A stretch of DNA of 50,177 bases, taken from contig DJRZ01000015.1 in the NCBI GenBank assembly GCA_002440235.1, forward strand, positions 1-50,177. The letters are read 5' to 3'. Below are positions 25,041-32,964 of this stretch, in pieces. The translations under genes and the position numbers were made by a program. The notes under the pieces are model-generated. The model searched no databases and was not told the DNA's origin. It worked only from the letters and a program-made list of their open reading frames with translations. The DNA comes from Alphaproteobacteria bacterium UBA6347 (GTDB lineage: Bacteria; Pseudomonadota; Alphaproteobacteria; CAAGCB01; CAG-977). Numbering within the stretch: the first letter of the stretch is position 1; the number at the start of each line of letters is the position of its first letter.

Positions 25041-26360
25041 ATGAAAATCGGATTTATTTCTTTGGGGTGTTCCAAAAACACGATCGACACCGAAATGATG
25101 CTGGCGCATTTGGACGACGCGCGTTTTCAAATCACGGGCGACGCGAACGAAGCCGACGTGATTTTAATCAACACCTGCGGATTCATCGGCGACGCCAAAG
25201 AGGAATCGATCGCCACGATTCAAGAGGTCGCCAAGCTGAAAAAAACGGGCAAGCTGAAAAAGCTGATCGTCACGGGCTGTCTGGTCGAACGCTGGCGGGA
25301 CAAAATTTTGGAACGTTTGCCCGAAATCGACGCCGCGACGGGTCTGGGCGGCATTCACGACATTGTCGAAACGGTTGAAAAATCGCTAAAAACCGACAAA
25401 TACGCCGACTTTAAAAACTACGAAGAAACGGCGATCGAAGGCGAACGCATGCTGTCCGACGATTCGCCCGCCGCTTTTCTGCGCATATCCGAAGGGTGCG
25501 ACAACCGCTGTTCCTATTGCGCCATTCCGAAAATCCGCGGACGCTACCGCTCCCGCACGATCGAAAGCATCGTCGAAGAAGCGCAGGATCTGGAATCGGC
25601 GGGGGCGAAAGAACTGAACCTGATCGCCGAAGACACGTCGCGCTACGGCGTCGATTTGTACAAAAAGCCCGCTTTGGCGGAACTGCTGCGCCGTCTGAGC
25701 ACCGAAACGACGATTCCGTGGATTCGGATTTTCTATTGCTATCCCGACAAGATCGACGATGAACTGATCGAGGAAATGCGGACGAATCCGCGCGTTCTGC
25801 ATTATCTGGACATGCCGATCCAGCACATTTCCGATGTCGTTTTGCGCCGCATGAACCGTCACGGGGACAAGGCGCAAATCAAATCCGTCATCGAAAAACT
25901 GCGCCGCGCGATGCCCGACATCGCTTTGCGCACGACCGTCATCGTCGGTTTCGCTGGGGAAACGGACGAACAGTTCGCCGAACTGCTGGATTTCGTCAAG
26001 GAAGCGAAATTCGACCGTCTGGGCGCGTTCGCCTATTCCCGCGAAGAGGGAACGCCCGCCTGCGACTTTCCCGACCAGATCGACGAGGAGGTCAAGCGCG
26101 AACGGCTGGACGCGCTGATGACGGCGCAAGCCCGCATCAGCTTTGAATCCCAGCAAAAGCGCGTCGGTCGGACTTTGGACGTTTTGTGCGAGGGGTTCGA
26201 CGAGGACGAAGACATGTTCTTCGGTCGCGACTATTCGAACGGATACGACGTCGACGGCAAAGTCTATTTCGCGTCAAAGGATTTCGTCGGCGCCGGAACT
26301 TTCGTCAGGGTCAAAATCACCGACGCGACCGAATACGACCTGTTCGGGCGTTTGGTTTAA
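25041..26360 (+). CDS. rimO: Ribosomal protein S12 methylthiotransferase RimO
   Basis: A 439-residue radical SAM enzyme that adds a methylthio group to the conserved Asp of ribosomal protein S12. The N-terminal UPF0004 domain has cluster cysteines C10, C46 and C80. The radical SAM motif is C153xxxC157xxC160 (EGCDNRCSYCAIP). A TRAM-type C-terminal domain is present. SLGCSKNTIDTEMM and YLDMPIQHISDVVL favour RimO over MiaB. It is the first gene of a plus-strand run with a HAD phosphatase, kdsB and a protease inhibitor. Confidence 0.93.
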   Translation: MKIGFISLGCSKNTIDTEMMLAHLDDARFQITGDANEADVILINTCGFIGDAKEESIATIQEVAKLKKTGKLKKLIVTGCLVERWRDKILERLPEIDAATGLGGIHDIVETVEKSLKTDKYADFKNYEETAIEGERMLSDDSPAAFLRISEGCDNRCSYCAIPKIRGRYRSRTIESIVEEAQDLESAGAKELNLIAEDTSRYGVDLYKKPALAELLRRLSTETTIPWIRIFYCYPDKIDDELIEEMRTNPRVLHYLDMPIQHISDVVLRRMNRHGDKAQIKSVIEKLRRAMPDIALRTTVIVGFAGETDEQFAELLDFVKEAKFDRLGAFAYSREEGTPACDFPDQIDEEVKRERLDALMTAQARISFESQQKRVGRTLDVLCEGFDEDEDMFFGRDYSNGYDVDGKVYFASKDFVGAGTFVRVKITDATEYDLFGRLV

Positions 26361-26425
26361 AGGGCTTGCGCCGCGGGCGGCGGCGGTTTATCCTGTCGTC
26401 TGTTCAACAAAAAACGGAGAAAGCC

Positions 26426-27079
26426 GTGATTAAAAACATTTTCTGGGACGTGGACGGCGTTTTGGCGAACATCAATTACGCCTATTACGATTTCCTGACG
26501 CGCCACCCGAACTATAAAAACGACTACGCCGGTCTGAAATGGGACGACCTGCCGAAAGTCCTGCCCGTTTCGCCGAAATACGGGGCTTTGGAACTGAAAA
26601 CCCACCCGACAAAGGGCGTGCAGATGGATCGGGATTTTTGCGCTTCGCCCGAATTTTTCAACAACCGCCCGCTGTACCCGCGCGTCGTCGAAACTTTGCG
26701 CGACCTGAACGAAAAAGGATACAGGCAGTTCACCCTGTCCGCGACGTTCGACGTCGAAACGAAAAAGAAGCTGCTGAACGTCCTGCTGAAAGACGTGACG
26801 GATTTTCTGACGATCGAATGTGTGCAACACGGCAAGTTCATGCACGACACCGCCAAAGAGGACATGCTGCGTCAATGTCTGGAAAAATACGGGCTGAAAG
26901 CGGACGAAACCGTGCTGGCGGACGACCGGATCTACAACCTGTACGCCGCCAAAGCCGTCGGCGCGAAATGCGTCAGAATCCGCAGCGAATTTACGACGGA
27001 CTCCCCCGCGGATCTGCAAGACGTGCCGGAGGTGCGCGACGTGGTCGAATTCAAACAATGGCTGGAACAGCAGAAGTAA
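26426..27079 (+). CDS. HAD-superfamily phosphatase
   Basis: A 217-residue hydrolase. Motif I is FWDVDGVLA with the nucleophile Asp and the acid Asp two later. Motif II lies near LSATFD, and motif IV is VLADDRIYNLYAAKAVG, followed by CVRIRS typical of strand 5 of the fold. An alpha-helical cap fills residues 15-95, the C1 class. The substrate is unknown. Its neighbour kdsB invites comparison with KdsC, the Kdo-8-phosphate phosphatase, but KdsC is shorter and lacks this cap, so I do not assign it. Start GTG 26426 follows GGAGA. It ends 12 bp before kdsB. Confidence 0.75.
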   Translation: MIKNIFWDVDGVLANINYAYYDFLTRHPNYKNDYAGLKWDDLPKVLPVSPKYGALELKTHPTKGVQMDRDFCASPEFFNNRPLYPRVVETLRDLNEKGYRQFTLSATFDVETKKKLLNVLLKDVTDFLTIECVQHGKFMHDTAKEDMLRQCLEKYGLKADETVLADDRIYNLYAAKAVGAKCVRIRSEFTTDSPADLQDVPEVRDVVEFKQWLEQQK

Positions 27080-27091
27080 AGCGAGGATAAA

Positions 27092-27865
27092 ATGAGCAAA
27101 GTGATTACGATGATTCCCGTGCGGTTGGCGGCGACCCGTCTGCCGAACAAGCCCTTGCGCGACATTAACGGAAAACCGTTGATCCAGCACGTCTACGAAC
27201 ACGTCAAAGCCGCGATCAAAGGCGACGTGTGCATCGCCGCCGGCGATCGGGAAATCCGCGACGTCGCCGAAAGCTTCGGCGCGACGTGCGTTCTGACCGA
27301 TCCGAACCTGCCGTCCGGAACGGACAGGATCGCGACAGCGTTAAAGGAAATCGACCCCGACGGCACGAAATACGACATCGCCGTCAATTTCCAGGGCGAC
27401 AACATCAACGTCGATCCCGCGATCAATAACCGGCTGATCAAAATCATCGAGGAAACCGATTGCGATCTGGCGACGTGCGGCATGGTCTTTAAAACGCGGG
27501 CGGACGCCGAAAACCCGAACAACGTCAAAATCGTCATGGGGTTGGAAAAGGGCGAAACGCAGGGGCGCGCCGTTTATTTCACGCGCAGTCTGGCGCCCTA
27601 CGTCCGCGACGCGGAAAAATGCCCGTATCAGGATTACTACCACCACATCGGCATCTACGTTTTCAAAACAAGCGTTCTGATGAAATTCCCGCAAATGGGC
27701 GAAGCTGTCTTGGAAAAGCGCGAAAAGCTGGAGCAGCTGCGGTTTTTGCAAAACGGATGCCACGTTCAGGCGCTGATCGTCGACAAGATCAAGCTGATTG
27801 AAAACGCGCCCGCCGACATCAACACGATTGAAGAATTGGAAGCCTATCGGAAATTGGGGGTGTGA
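27092..27865 (+). CDS. kdsB: CMP-Kdo synthetase (3-deoxy-manno-octulosonate cytidylyltransferase)
   Basis: A 257-residue enzyme that activates Kdo with CTP for lipopolysaccharide inner core. The N-terminal loop IPVRLAATRLPNKPLRDING binds CTP; TDPNLPSGTDRIA and VNFQGDNINVDP are family signatures. The usual motif is QGDEP; here the acidic residue is replaced by Asn (QGDNIN), a small deviation. The length matches KdsB. It follows the HAD gene by 12 bp and is 1 bp from the lipoprotein gene, so an operon is likely. The product shows that the cell makes LPS. Confidence 0.92.
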   Translation: MSKVITMIPVRLAATRLPNKPLRDINGKPLIQHVYEHVKAAIKGDVCIAAGDREIRDVAESFGATCVLTDPNLPSGTDRIATALKEIDPDGTKYDIAVNFQGDNINVDPAINNRLIKIIEETDCDLATCGMVFKTRADAENPNNVKIVMGLEKGETQGRAVYFTRSLAPYVRDAEKCPYQDYYHHIGIYVFKTSVLMKFPQMGEAVLEKREKLEQLRFLQNGCHVQALIVDKIKLIENAPADINTIEELEAYRKLGV

Positions 27866-27866
27866 A

Positions 27867-28247
27867 ATGAAAAAGGTTTTGACCGCCGCCCTGTGCGTCC
27901 TGCTGACCGCCTGCGCGCAAACGCTGACCGTCACCGAACGCGACGACGGAAAAACTTTCGCCGTCGCGCGCGGAACGAAAGTCGCCGTCGTCCTGCCCGA
28001 AAACCCGTCGACGGGCTATTCGTGGGAATTTTTCTTTTTCCCGCACGACCAAACGGCTTTGACGGACGCGGCGGACAGATACGCCGACCCCGACACGGAT
28101 CTGCTGGGTGCCCCCGGCACAAAGGAATTTTCATTCACCGCCGCGAAAACGGGCGTCGTCACGGTCACGGGCTATTATTACCGTCCGTGGGAAAAATTGA
28201 ACGAAAAGACGGACAAGCGGGTCTTTTTCACTTTTGACGTCGAATAA
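27867..28247 (+). CDS. Chagasin-family (I42) protease-inhibitor lipoprotein
   Basis: A 126-residue protein. Residues 1-15 are a lipoprotein signal with lipobox LLTAC, so Cys16 should be lipidated. The mature part carries the chagasin loop ENPSTGYSWEF, matching NPTTGY of cysteine-protease inhibitors, and a YYYRPWE strand like the third binding loop. Inhibitors of this fold block papain-like proteases. In bacteria they may guard against host or self proteases in the periplasm or on the surface. The start at 27867 comes 1 bp after the kdsB stop. It ends 5 bp from the convergent MATE gene. Confidence 0.8.
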   Translation: MKKVLTAALCVLLTACAQTLTVTERDDGKTFAVARGTKVAVVLPENPSTGYSWEFFFFPHDQTALTDAADRYADPDTDLLGAPGTKEFSFTAAKTGVVTVTGYYYRPWEKLNEKTDKRVFFTFDVE

Positions 28248-28252
28248 AACGG

Positions 28253-29632
28253 TCAGGCGACCGCGGCGGGCGCGGGTTCGTCCGTTTTCGGATACTTGCG
28301 CCGCACGATGAAATAGGCGACAGCCAAAACCGCCGCCGTCACCGCCCACGACACCGGATAGGACAAAAACAGAAAAGTGAACGTGTGGTGTTCTGGCGCT
28401 TGGAACAGCGTCGCGATCCACGCCAGCCGCAATCCGCACGCGCCCAGCAGGGAAATCACGGCGGGAACGAACGACGATCCCAGTCCGCGCAAAGCCCCCG
28501 TCATCACGTCCATCAATCCGCACAGGGCGTAGGGGATTCCGACGGTGTGCAGACGAATCAGCCCCGCCGAAACCGCCGAAGCGTCGCCCGTGTACAATCC
28601 CAGCAGGAACGTGCCGAAATACACGGCGAAGCCGCCGATGACGACGCCCGTCACGACCGCGCATGACAGCGCGCAGCAGGTGATTTTATTGATTCTGGCG
28701 TAACGGCGCGCCCCGATGTTGCGGCTGATGAACGTCGTCGCGGTCGGCTGAAACGCGTTCATGCTGATCCAGATGAAGCAGTCGACGTTCTGCGACGCCG
28801 CCGTTCCCGCCATGTACACGGGACCGAACGAATTGACCGCGGATTGAATCACCATGTTCGACAGGCTGAACACGATGCTTTGGAATCCGGCGGGGACGCC
28901 CAGCTTTAAAATGTTCCACACGATGTCGGCGTGAAAACGGATTTGGTTGAAGTAGATCTTCGACGAATCTCTGCGCCGCGCCAAAGACGTCAGCACCAGC
29001 GCCATCGCCAGCGTCTGCGCGATGACGGTCGCGGTCGCCACGCCCGCCACGTCCATTTTAAAGCAAATGACGAACACCAGATTCAAAACAACGTTCGTGC
29101 AGCCGGAAATGATCAGGAACAGCAACGGTTTCCGCGTGTCGCCGTTCGCGTACAAAATCGCCGCGCCGAAGTTGTAAATCGCGGTCGGCACCATGCCGAA
29201 AAAGTAGATGTTCGTGTACAGCAGCGACAGCGGCAGGACGCTTTCGGGCGTCTGCATCAGCGTCAAAATCCGTTTGGAAAAGCACAGCCCGACCGTCGCG
29301 GAAAACAGCCCCGCGACAATCCCCAGCGCGATCGACGTGTGCGCGACGCGGCGCAGACGTTTGAAATTCATCGCCCCCAGACAGCGCGACGCCAGCACGT
29401 TCGTTCCGATGCTCAACCCGATAAAGAAATTCGTCAGCAAACTGATCAGCGTCGTCGTCGACCCGACCGCCGCCAACGAATGCGTCGACCCGAAATTGCC
29501 GACGACGGCGATGTCGGACGCGTTGAACAGCAGCTGCAAAACGCTGGACGCCATCAGCGGCAGGGCGAACCGCAACATTGACGGCAACAGCGCGCCGTCC
29601 AGCATGTCGATGTCTGATTTTTTCGCGGTCAT
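28253..29632 (-). CDS. MATE-family multidrug/cation exporter
   Basis: A 459-residue, twelve-helix membrane protein. LPLMASSVLQLLFNASDIAV, RCLGAMNFKRLRRV and YANGDTRKPLLFLI are typical of the NorM/DinF-like MATE class. These export drugs or metabolites in exchange for Na+ or H+. The coupling ion cannot be read directly; the Na+ pump elsewhere in the window would fit Na+. It is monocistronic and convergent with the kdsB run. Substrate unknown. Confidence 0.88.
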   Translation of the reverse strand: MTAKKSDIDMLDGALLPSMLRFALPLMASSVLQLLFNASDIAVVGNFGSTHSLAAVGSTTTLISLLTNFFIGLSIGTNVLASRCLGAMNFKRLRRVAHTSIALGIVAGLFSATVGLCFSKRILTLMQTPESVLPLSLLYTNIYFFGMVPTAIYNFGAAILYANGDTRKPLLFLIISGCTNVVLNLVFVICFKMDVAGVATATVIAQTLAMALVLTSLARRRDSSKIYFNQIRFHADIVWNILKLGVPAGFQSIVFSLSNMVIQSAVNSFGPVYMAGTAASQNVDCFIWISMNAFQPTATTFISRNIGARRYARINKITCCALSCAVVTGVVIGGFAVYFGTFLLGLYTGDASAVSAGLIRLHTVGIPYALCGLMDVMTGALRGLGSSFVPAVISLLGACGLRLAWIATLFQAPEHHTFTFLFLSYPVSWAVTAAVLAVAYFIVRRKYPKTDEPAPAAVA

Positions 29633-29765
29633 GGGCTTTATCCTCCTGCGAGGGGGGAAAATATATCAAAAAAAGCGGAATGTACAGACGGACGAAAGTT
29701 TTTTCGCAAGTATTTTTTCCGGTGTGCGTTTATCATCGTGTACGTCAAAAAAAACGGAGGACGAA

Positions 29766-30707
29766 ATGAATGCGAATTTGAATTTGACACGGGCGGCGAT
29801 CGGAACGCTGGCGGTTTTGTGCGCCGTTCCCGCCGTCGCGAAAGACGCGCCGAAAATGTACCGGCACAGCTCTTTCGTCGAAAAGGAACGCCCCGAACTG
29901 AACAACGAAACAAAGCGGCTGATCGCCGCCTACCGCCAAAACCCGACCGACGAAAACCGCGCCGCCCTGCGCCGTCAGGTTGAAATCAACTATGACAACG
30001 TCATCGCGCGCAAGGTCGCCAAACTGCAAGAATTGAAGCAAACAGCCCGCCACGAATCCAAAATCCGCGAAATGGAGCAGATCGTCGACGAAGTGATCAA
30101 AGACAAGGAAAACCGCGTCGAACAAAGCATGCGCCGCTTCACCGATCCGCGTCTGCGCCCCGGCGCGCGGGAATCGAAAGACGGATTTCTGCCCGTTCTG
30201 GGCGCGGCGCAAAACGTCGAAATCGCCTATACGCCCGTGACAAACGCCGAATACGCCGCTTTTCTGACCGCGAACGGGCGCCGCCCCTCCGGCGACCGCG
30301 CCGAAAAAGCGGACCACCCCGCGACGAACGTTTCCTATGACGGCGCCGCCGCCTACGCCCGCTGGCTGTCCGCCAAAGACGGAACGGCGACCTACCGCCT
30401 GCCGACCGAACGGGAATGGGAGCTTGCCGCCGGACACATGCCAAAAGACGCCGATTTCAACAACGGCGAACACGACGGCACGACGCCCGTGACCGCTTAC
30501 AAAAGCACGCTGTCCGCCAGCGGCGCCGTCGACATGTGGGGCAACTGCTGGGAATGGACGTCCACCGCCAAAAACGGCGCTAACGCCGTCAAAGGCGGAT
30601 CGTACAAATCCGCCCGCACCGATTGCAGGACGGAGGAACGCGGCGAAATCCGCGCCCCCGAACAGGGATACGGCGACGTCTGCTTCCGCCTGATCCGCGA
30701 AAAATAA
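29766..30707 (+). CDS. Exported FGE-sulfatase-fold protein with N-terminal coiled coil
   Basis: A 313-residue protein. A signal peptide (residues 1-25, cut near AVA) is followed by a charged helical or coiled-coil region (30-125; KVAKLQELKQTARHESKIRE). The C-terminal domain has the formylglycine-generating enzyme fold: PVTNAEYAAFLTANG, HPATNVSYDGAAAYARWLSA, YRLPTEREWELAA and GNCWEWTS. In true FGE two Cys follow GGSY at +2 and +7 and bind copper. Here these are Ser282 and Cys287, so FGE chemistry is unlikely. Related proteins bind ligands or act in other oxidations. GGAGG precedes the ATG. The KDG-repeat peptide gene lies 31 bp downstream with no visible terminator between. Confidence 0.75.
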   Translation: MNANLNLTRAAIGTLAVLCAVPAVAKDAPKMYRHSSFVEKERPELNNETKRLIAAYRQNPTDENRAALRRQVEINYDNVIARKVAKLQELKQTARHESKIREMEQIVDEVIKDKENRVEQSMRRFTDPRLRPGARESKDGFLPVLGAAQNVEIAYTPVTNAEYAAFLTANGRRPSGDRAEKADHPATNVSYDGAAAYARWLSAKDGTATYRLPTEREWELAAGHMPKDADFNNGEHDGTTPVTAYKSTLSASGAVDMWGNCWEWTSTAKNGANAVKGGSYKSARTDCRTEERGEIRAPEQGYGDVCFRLIREK

Positions 30708-30738
30708 ACTTTTACTTTCAACGCCAAGGAGAAAAACC

Positions 30739-31080
30739 ATGAAAAAACTGCTTATGTACGCCTGCCTGACCGTTTTTGCTTTCGGCGTCGCCGCGCCGGC
30801 TTTCGCGGACGAAACGACCGCCGAAGAAACAACGATCGCCGCCGAAGGACTGAAAGACGGGTTGAAGGACGGATTGAAAAACGGTCATAAAAAAGCCCGC
30901 CCCGACGGTATGAAAGACGGCATGAAGGACGGATTGAAATACGGTTTAAAAGACGGACTGAAAGAGGGATTGAAGAACGGCGATCAAAAATCGACCGCGA
31001 CGTCCCGCAAATCCGGCAAGAAAAGATTAAAAGACGGATTGAAAAACGGTCATAAAAAATCGCAAACCGCCGACGAATAA
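30739..31080 (+). CDS. Secreted lysine-rich peptide made of GLKD-type tetrapeptide repeats
   Basis: A 113-residue protein. The signal peptide is MKKLLMYACLTVFAFGVAAPAFA (cleavage after residue 23). An acidic linker (DETTAEETTIAAE) is followed by eleven tetrads of form G-[LM]-K-[DNEY], in blocks at about 37-49, 57-81 and 97-104. Basic spacers (HKKARPD, KSTATSRKSGKKR) separate them. The mature protein is strongly cationic, without Cys in the mature part. I recognise no family. Period four with Leu/Met and Lys could give an amphipathic helix or a short-turn solenoid. AAGGAG precedes the ATG. The gene follows the FGE-fold gene by 31 bp and ends at a strong terminator, so it is probably co-transcribed. 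Confidence 0.7.
   Translation: MKKLLMYACLTVFAFGVAAPAFADETTAEETTIAAEGLKDGLKDGLKNGHKKARPDGMKDGMKDGLKYGLKDGLKEGLKNGDQKSTATSRKSGKKRLKDGLKNGHKKSQTADE
30868..31059 (+). repeat. 27-bp direct repeat within the KDG-repeat gene
   Basis: Positions 30868-30894 and 31033-31059 are identical over 27 bases and encode DGLKNGHKK-type segments. Shorter degenerate 12-bp units fill the space between. Identity at DNA level suggests recent expansion or gene conversion. Confidence 0.8.
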
Positions 31081-31094
31081 TTCCCGCCGGTTTC

Positions 31095-31129
31095 AAAACA
31101 GCCCCCGTCCCGGGGCTGTTTTATTTTTT
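31095..31129 (+). terminator. Terminator after the KDG-repeat peptide gene
   Basis: AAAACAGCCCC pairs with GGGGCTGTTTT around a 6-base loop and runs into ATTTTTT. Strong Rho-independent form, 14 bp after the stop codon. Confidence 0.9.
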
Positions 31130-31147
31130 CATAATTTTTAATTTTGC

Positions 31148-31176
31148 TTGACTAATCAAAAAAAAATTATTATCTT
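31148..31176 (+). promoter_or_regulatory. Promoter of the GmrSD-type gene
   Basis: TTGACT (31148-31153), 17 bp of mostly A, then TATCTT (31171-31176), 30 bp before the ATG at 31207. GGAG lies near 31194. Confidence 0.65.
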
Positions 31177-31206
31177 TTTAGAAAACCATTTTATGGAGTC
31201 CGTATT

Positions 31207-32856
31207 ATGAAAGCAATTCAAGCAGCCCCGAAAAGCATATCCGATATTTTTCAAGATTCTTATATCATTCCTGAATTTCAACGTCCGTATTCATGGGAAG
31301 AGGACGAATGTTCAAAATTAATTGAAGATGTTACCGGCGCGTTTTTATCCGATCAAAACAATTCCTACTATCTGGGAAGCATTGTGCTCTATCCCCAAGA
31401 TGAGAAGACAACCGATGTTTGGAACGTTGTCGACGGTCAACAACGCCTGACGACAGTCACTCTTTTGATCAAAGCTTTGTACGAAAAAGCGAGAACGGCA
31501 AAAACGTTGGAAAGGTGTTTGCGCCAAGAAAACAAACTGACCCGTGAGTTAAAAGACGAAACGAAAATAAACACACGCGTTTTAGATAATGACAAAACAA
31601 ATCTAGAAAACATAGTTCTTCGCAACATAACAACAGGAAACGACAGGTTTTCAAAAAATTACAATTATATCGCTAAAAAGGTAGATGAATTTATCATCGA
31701 CAAAAATGCGGACGCCTTAAACGATTTTATTTTATGGTTTTTACAAAAAGTCACGCTTCTCCCCATTGAATGCGATTCCTTGGACGACGCGCTTGTAATC
31801 TTTAATACCGTGAACAACAGAGGCATGCCGCTGGGAGACGCGGATATTTTCAAAGCCTACATGTTCAAAAGCATTGCAACGAATGAAGACGCGAAAAAAG
31901 AGTTAATCAAACGATGGGATAATTTGAACGGAGATAATGGCGACGACAATATCAGCGATTTGTTTCGTTGTTTAATGCACATTAAACGGGCGGAAGCGGG
32001 CGAAACATCTCGTGAAGTCGCTTTAAGAAAGTTCTTTGAAAGCAAAGGGCAAAAGTCCACATTTGAAAATTGGAGAGAAACGCTTGAAACATTTGAAAAA
32101 ATAAACAGCGTCGGCGAAAATTTCCACTCGAGTGAACTGAAAAATTTATGGGAAATTCTTGACTTTGGTCCGAACGATTACGTTCTTTATCCCATTATCG
32201 TTTTTTGGTACAAATACGCCGACAAAACAGAAGAAAACGATAGTGTTGAATGGCGGTTGTCCGAAGAAAAGGAAAGCGAACTTCGCGATTTAATAATGGC
32301 AACTATAAAATATTTTTACGCAAACGCGATTGCCTACCACTCCGTCAACGCCGTAAAAGACACCACTTATAAAGTTTATGGCGCCATATATAAAGGCGAA
32401 GATTATTTAAGTATATACCGCAACGGTTATGAAAAAATTTTCGAAATCTTTAAAAACAACATTCGTTCCTACGAGTACGGCAAATGGAGATGGAGTCTTA
32501 CCTCTCTGTTGGCAATTTTAAACAACGAGCAAGACCAAGAAGAATTATGCAGTCTTAAAACTTGGGAAGTTGAACATATCCTTCCCCAAAAAGGCGGCTA
32601 CAACAATTACAATGGCTGGACGGAAGAACAATATAGCGAAAAATTAAACTCTCTCGGGAATTTTGTTCTTTTGGAAAAAGAACTTAATATTCGGGCAAGC
32701 AACGAGTTCTTCCAAAAAAAGAAAAAAGAATACCAAAAATCTAGTATTGCGGAGGCTCGGAATTTAGCCTCTTTGAAAGATTGGACTTATAACGAATGGA
32801 AAAAAAGGAATAAAGAAAAAGAAGACGAATTGCTTAATTTTTTCAAAGAAATATAA
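31207..32856 (+). CDS. GmrSD-type (DUF262-DUF1524) modification-dependent endonuclease-like protein
   Basis: A 549-residue fusion. The N-terminal DUF262 part (GmrS-like NTPase) shows PEFQRPYSWEEDE, YYLGSIVLY and VVDGQQRLTTVTLL, with FNTVNNRGMPLGDADIFKAY further on. The C-terminal DUF1524 part has the HNH-like WEVEHILPQ near residue 460, then LGNFVLL, N and the SNEFFQKKKKEYQKS helix, as in GmrD. Such type IV systems cut phage DNA carrying modified bases. The gene is much richer in A and T than its neighbours, has its own promoter, and stands alone, consistent with lateral gain as a defence gene. Target modification is unknown. Confidence 0.85.
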   Translation: MKAIQAAPKSISDIFQDSYIIPEFQRPYSWEEDECSKLIEDVTGAFLSDQNNSYYLGSIVLYPQDEKTTDVWNVVDGQQRLTTVTLLIKALYEKARTAKTLERCLRQENKLTRELKDETKINTRVLDNDKTNLENIVLRNITTGNDRFSKNYNYIAKKVDEFIIDKNADALNDFILWFLQKVTLLPIECDSLDDALVIFNTVNNRGMPLGDADIFKAYMFKSIATNEDAKKELIKRWDNLNGDNGDDNISDLFRCLMHIKRAEAGETSREVALRKFFESKGQKSTFENWRETLETFEKINSVGENFHSSELKNLWEILDFGPNDYVLYPIIVFWYKYADKTEENDSVEWRLSEEKESELRDLIMATIKYFYANAIAYHSVNAVKDTTYKVYGAIYKGEDYLSIYRNGYEKIFEIFKNNIRSYEYGKWRWSLTSLLAILNNEQDQEELCSLKTWEVEHILPQKGGYNNYNGWTEEQYSEKLNSLGNFVLLEKELNIRASNEFFQKKKKEYQKSSIAEARNLASLKDWTYNEWKKRNKEKEDELLNFFKEI

Positions 32857-32904
32857 GCTTTATTCATCTTCTGTCACCTTTTCCGGCGCGGCGCGTTTTA
32901 ATGT

Positions 32905-32933
32905 TTGATAACGGGCGGGTTTCGTTATATAAG
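32905..32933 (+). promoter_or_regulatory. Promoter of the PD-(D/E)XK gene
   Basis: TTGATA (32905-32910), 17 bp, TATAAG (32928-32933), 31 bp before the ATG at 32965. It shows the gene need not depend on the GmrSD-type gene upstream. Confidence 0.55.
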
Positions 32934-32964
32934 AATATGAAAGTCGCATCTAACGGGTGAAAAA

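Noticed and set aside
26426..27079. HAD gene as kdsC
   Set aside because: It has a C1-type helical cap and is longer than KdsC, which is a capless tetrameric HAD; adjacency to kdsB alone is not enough.
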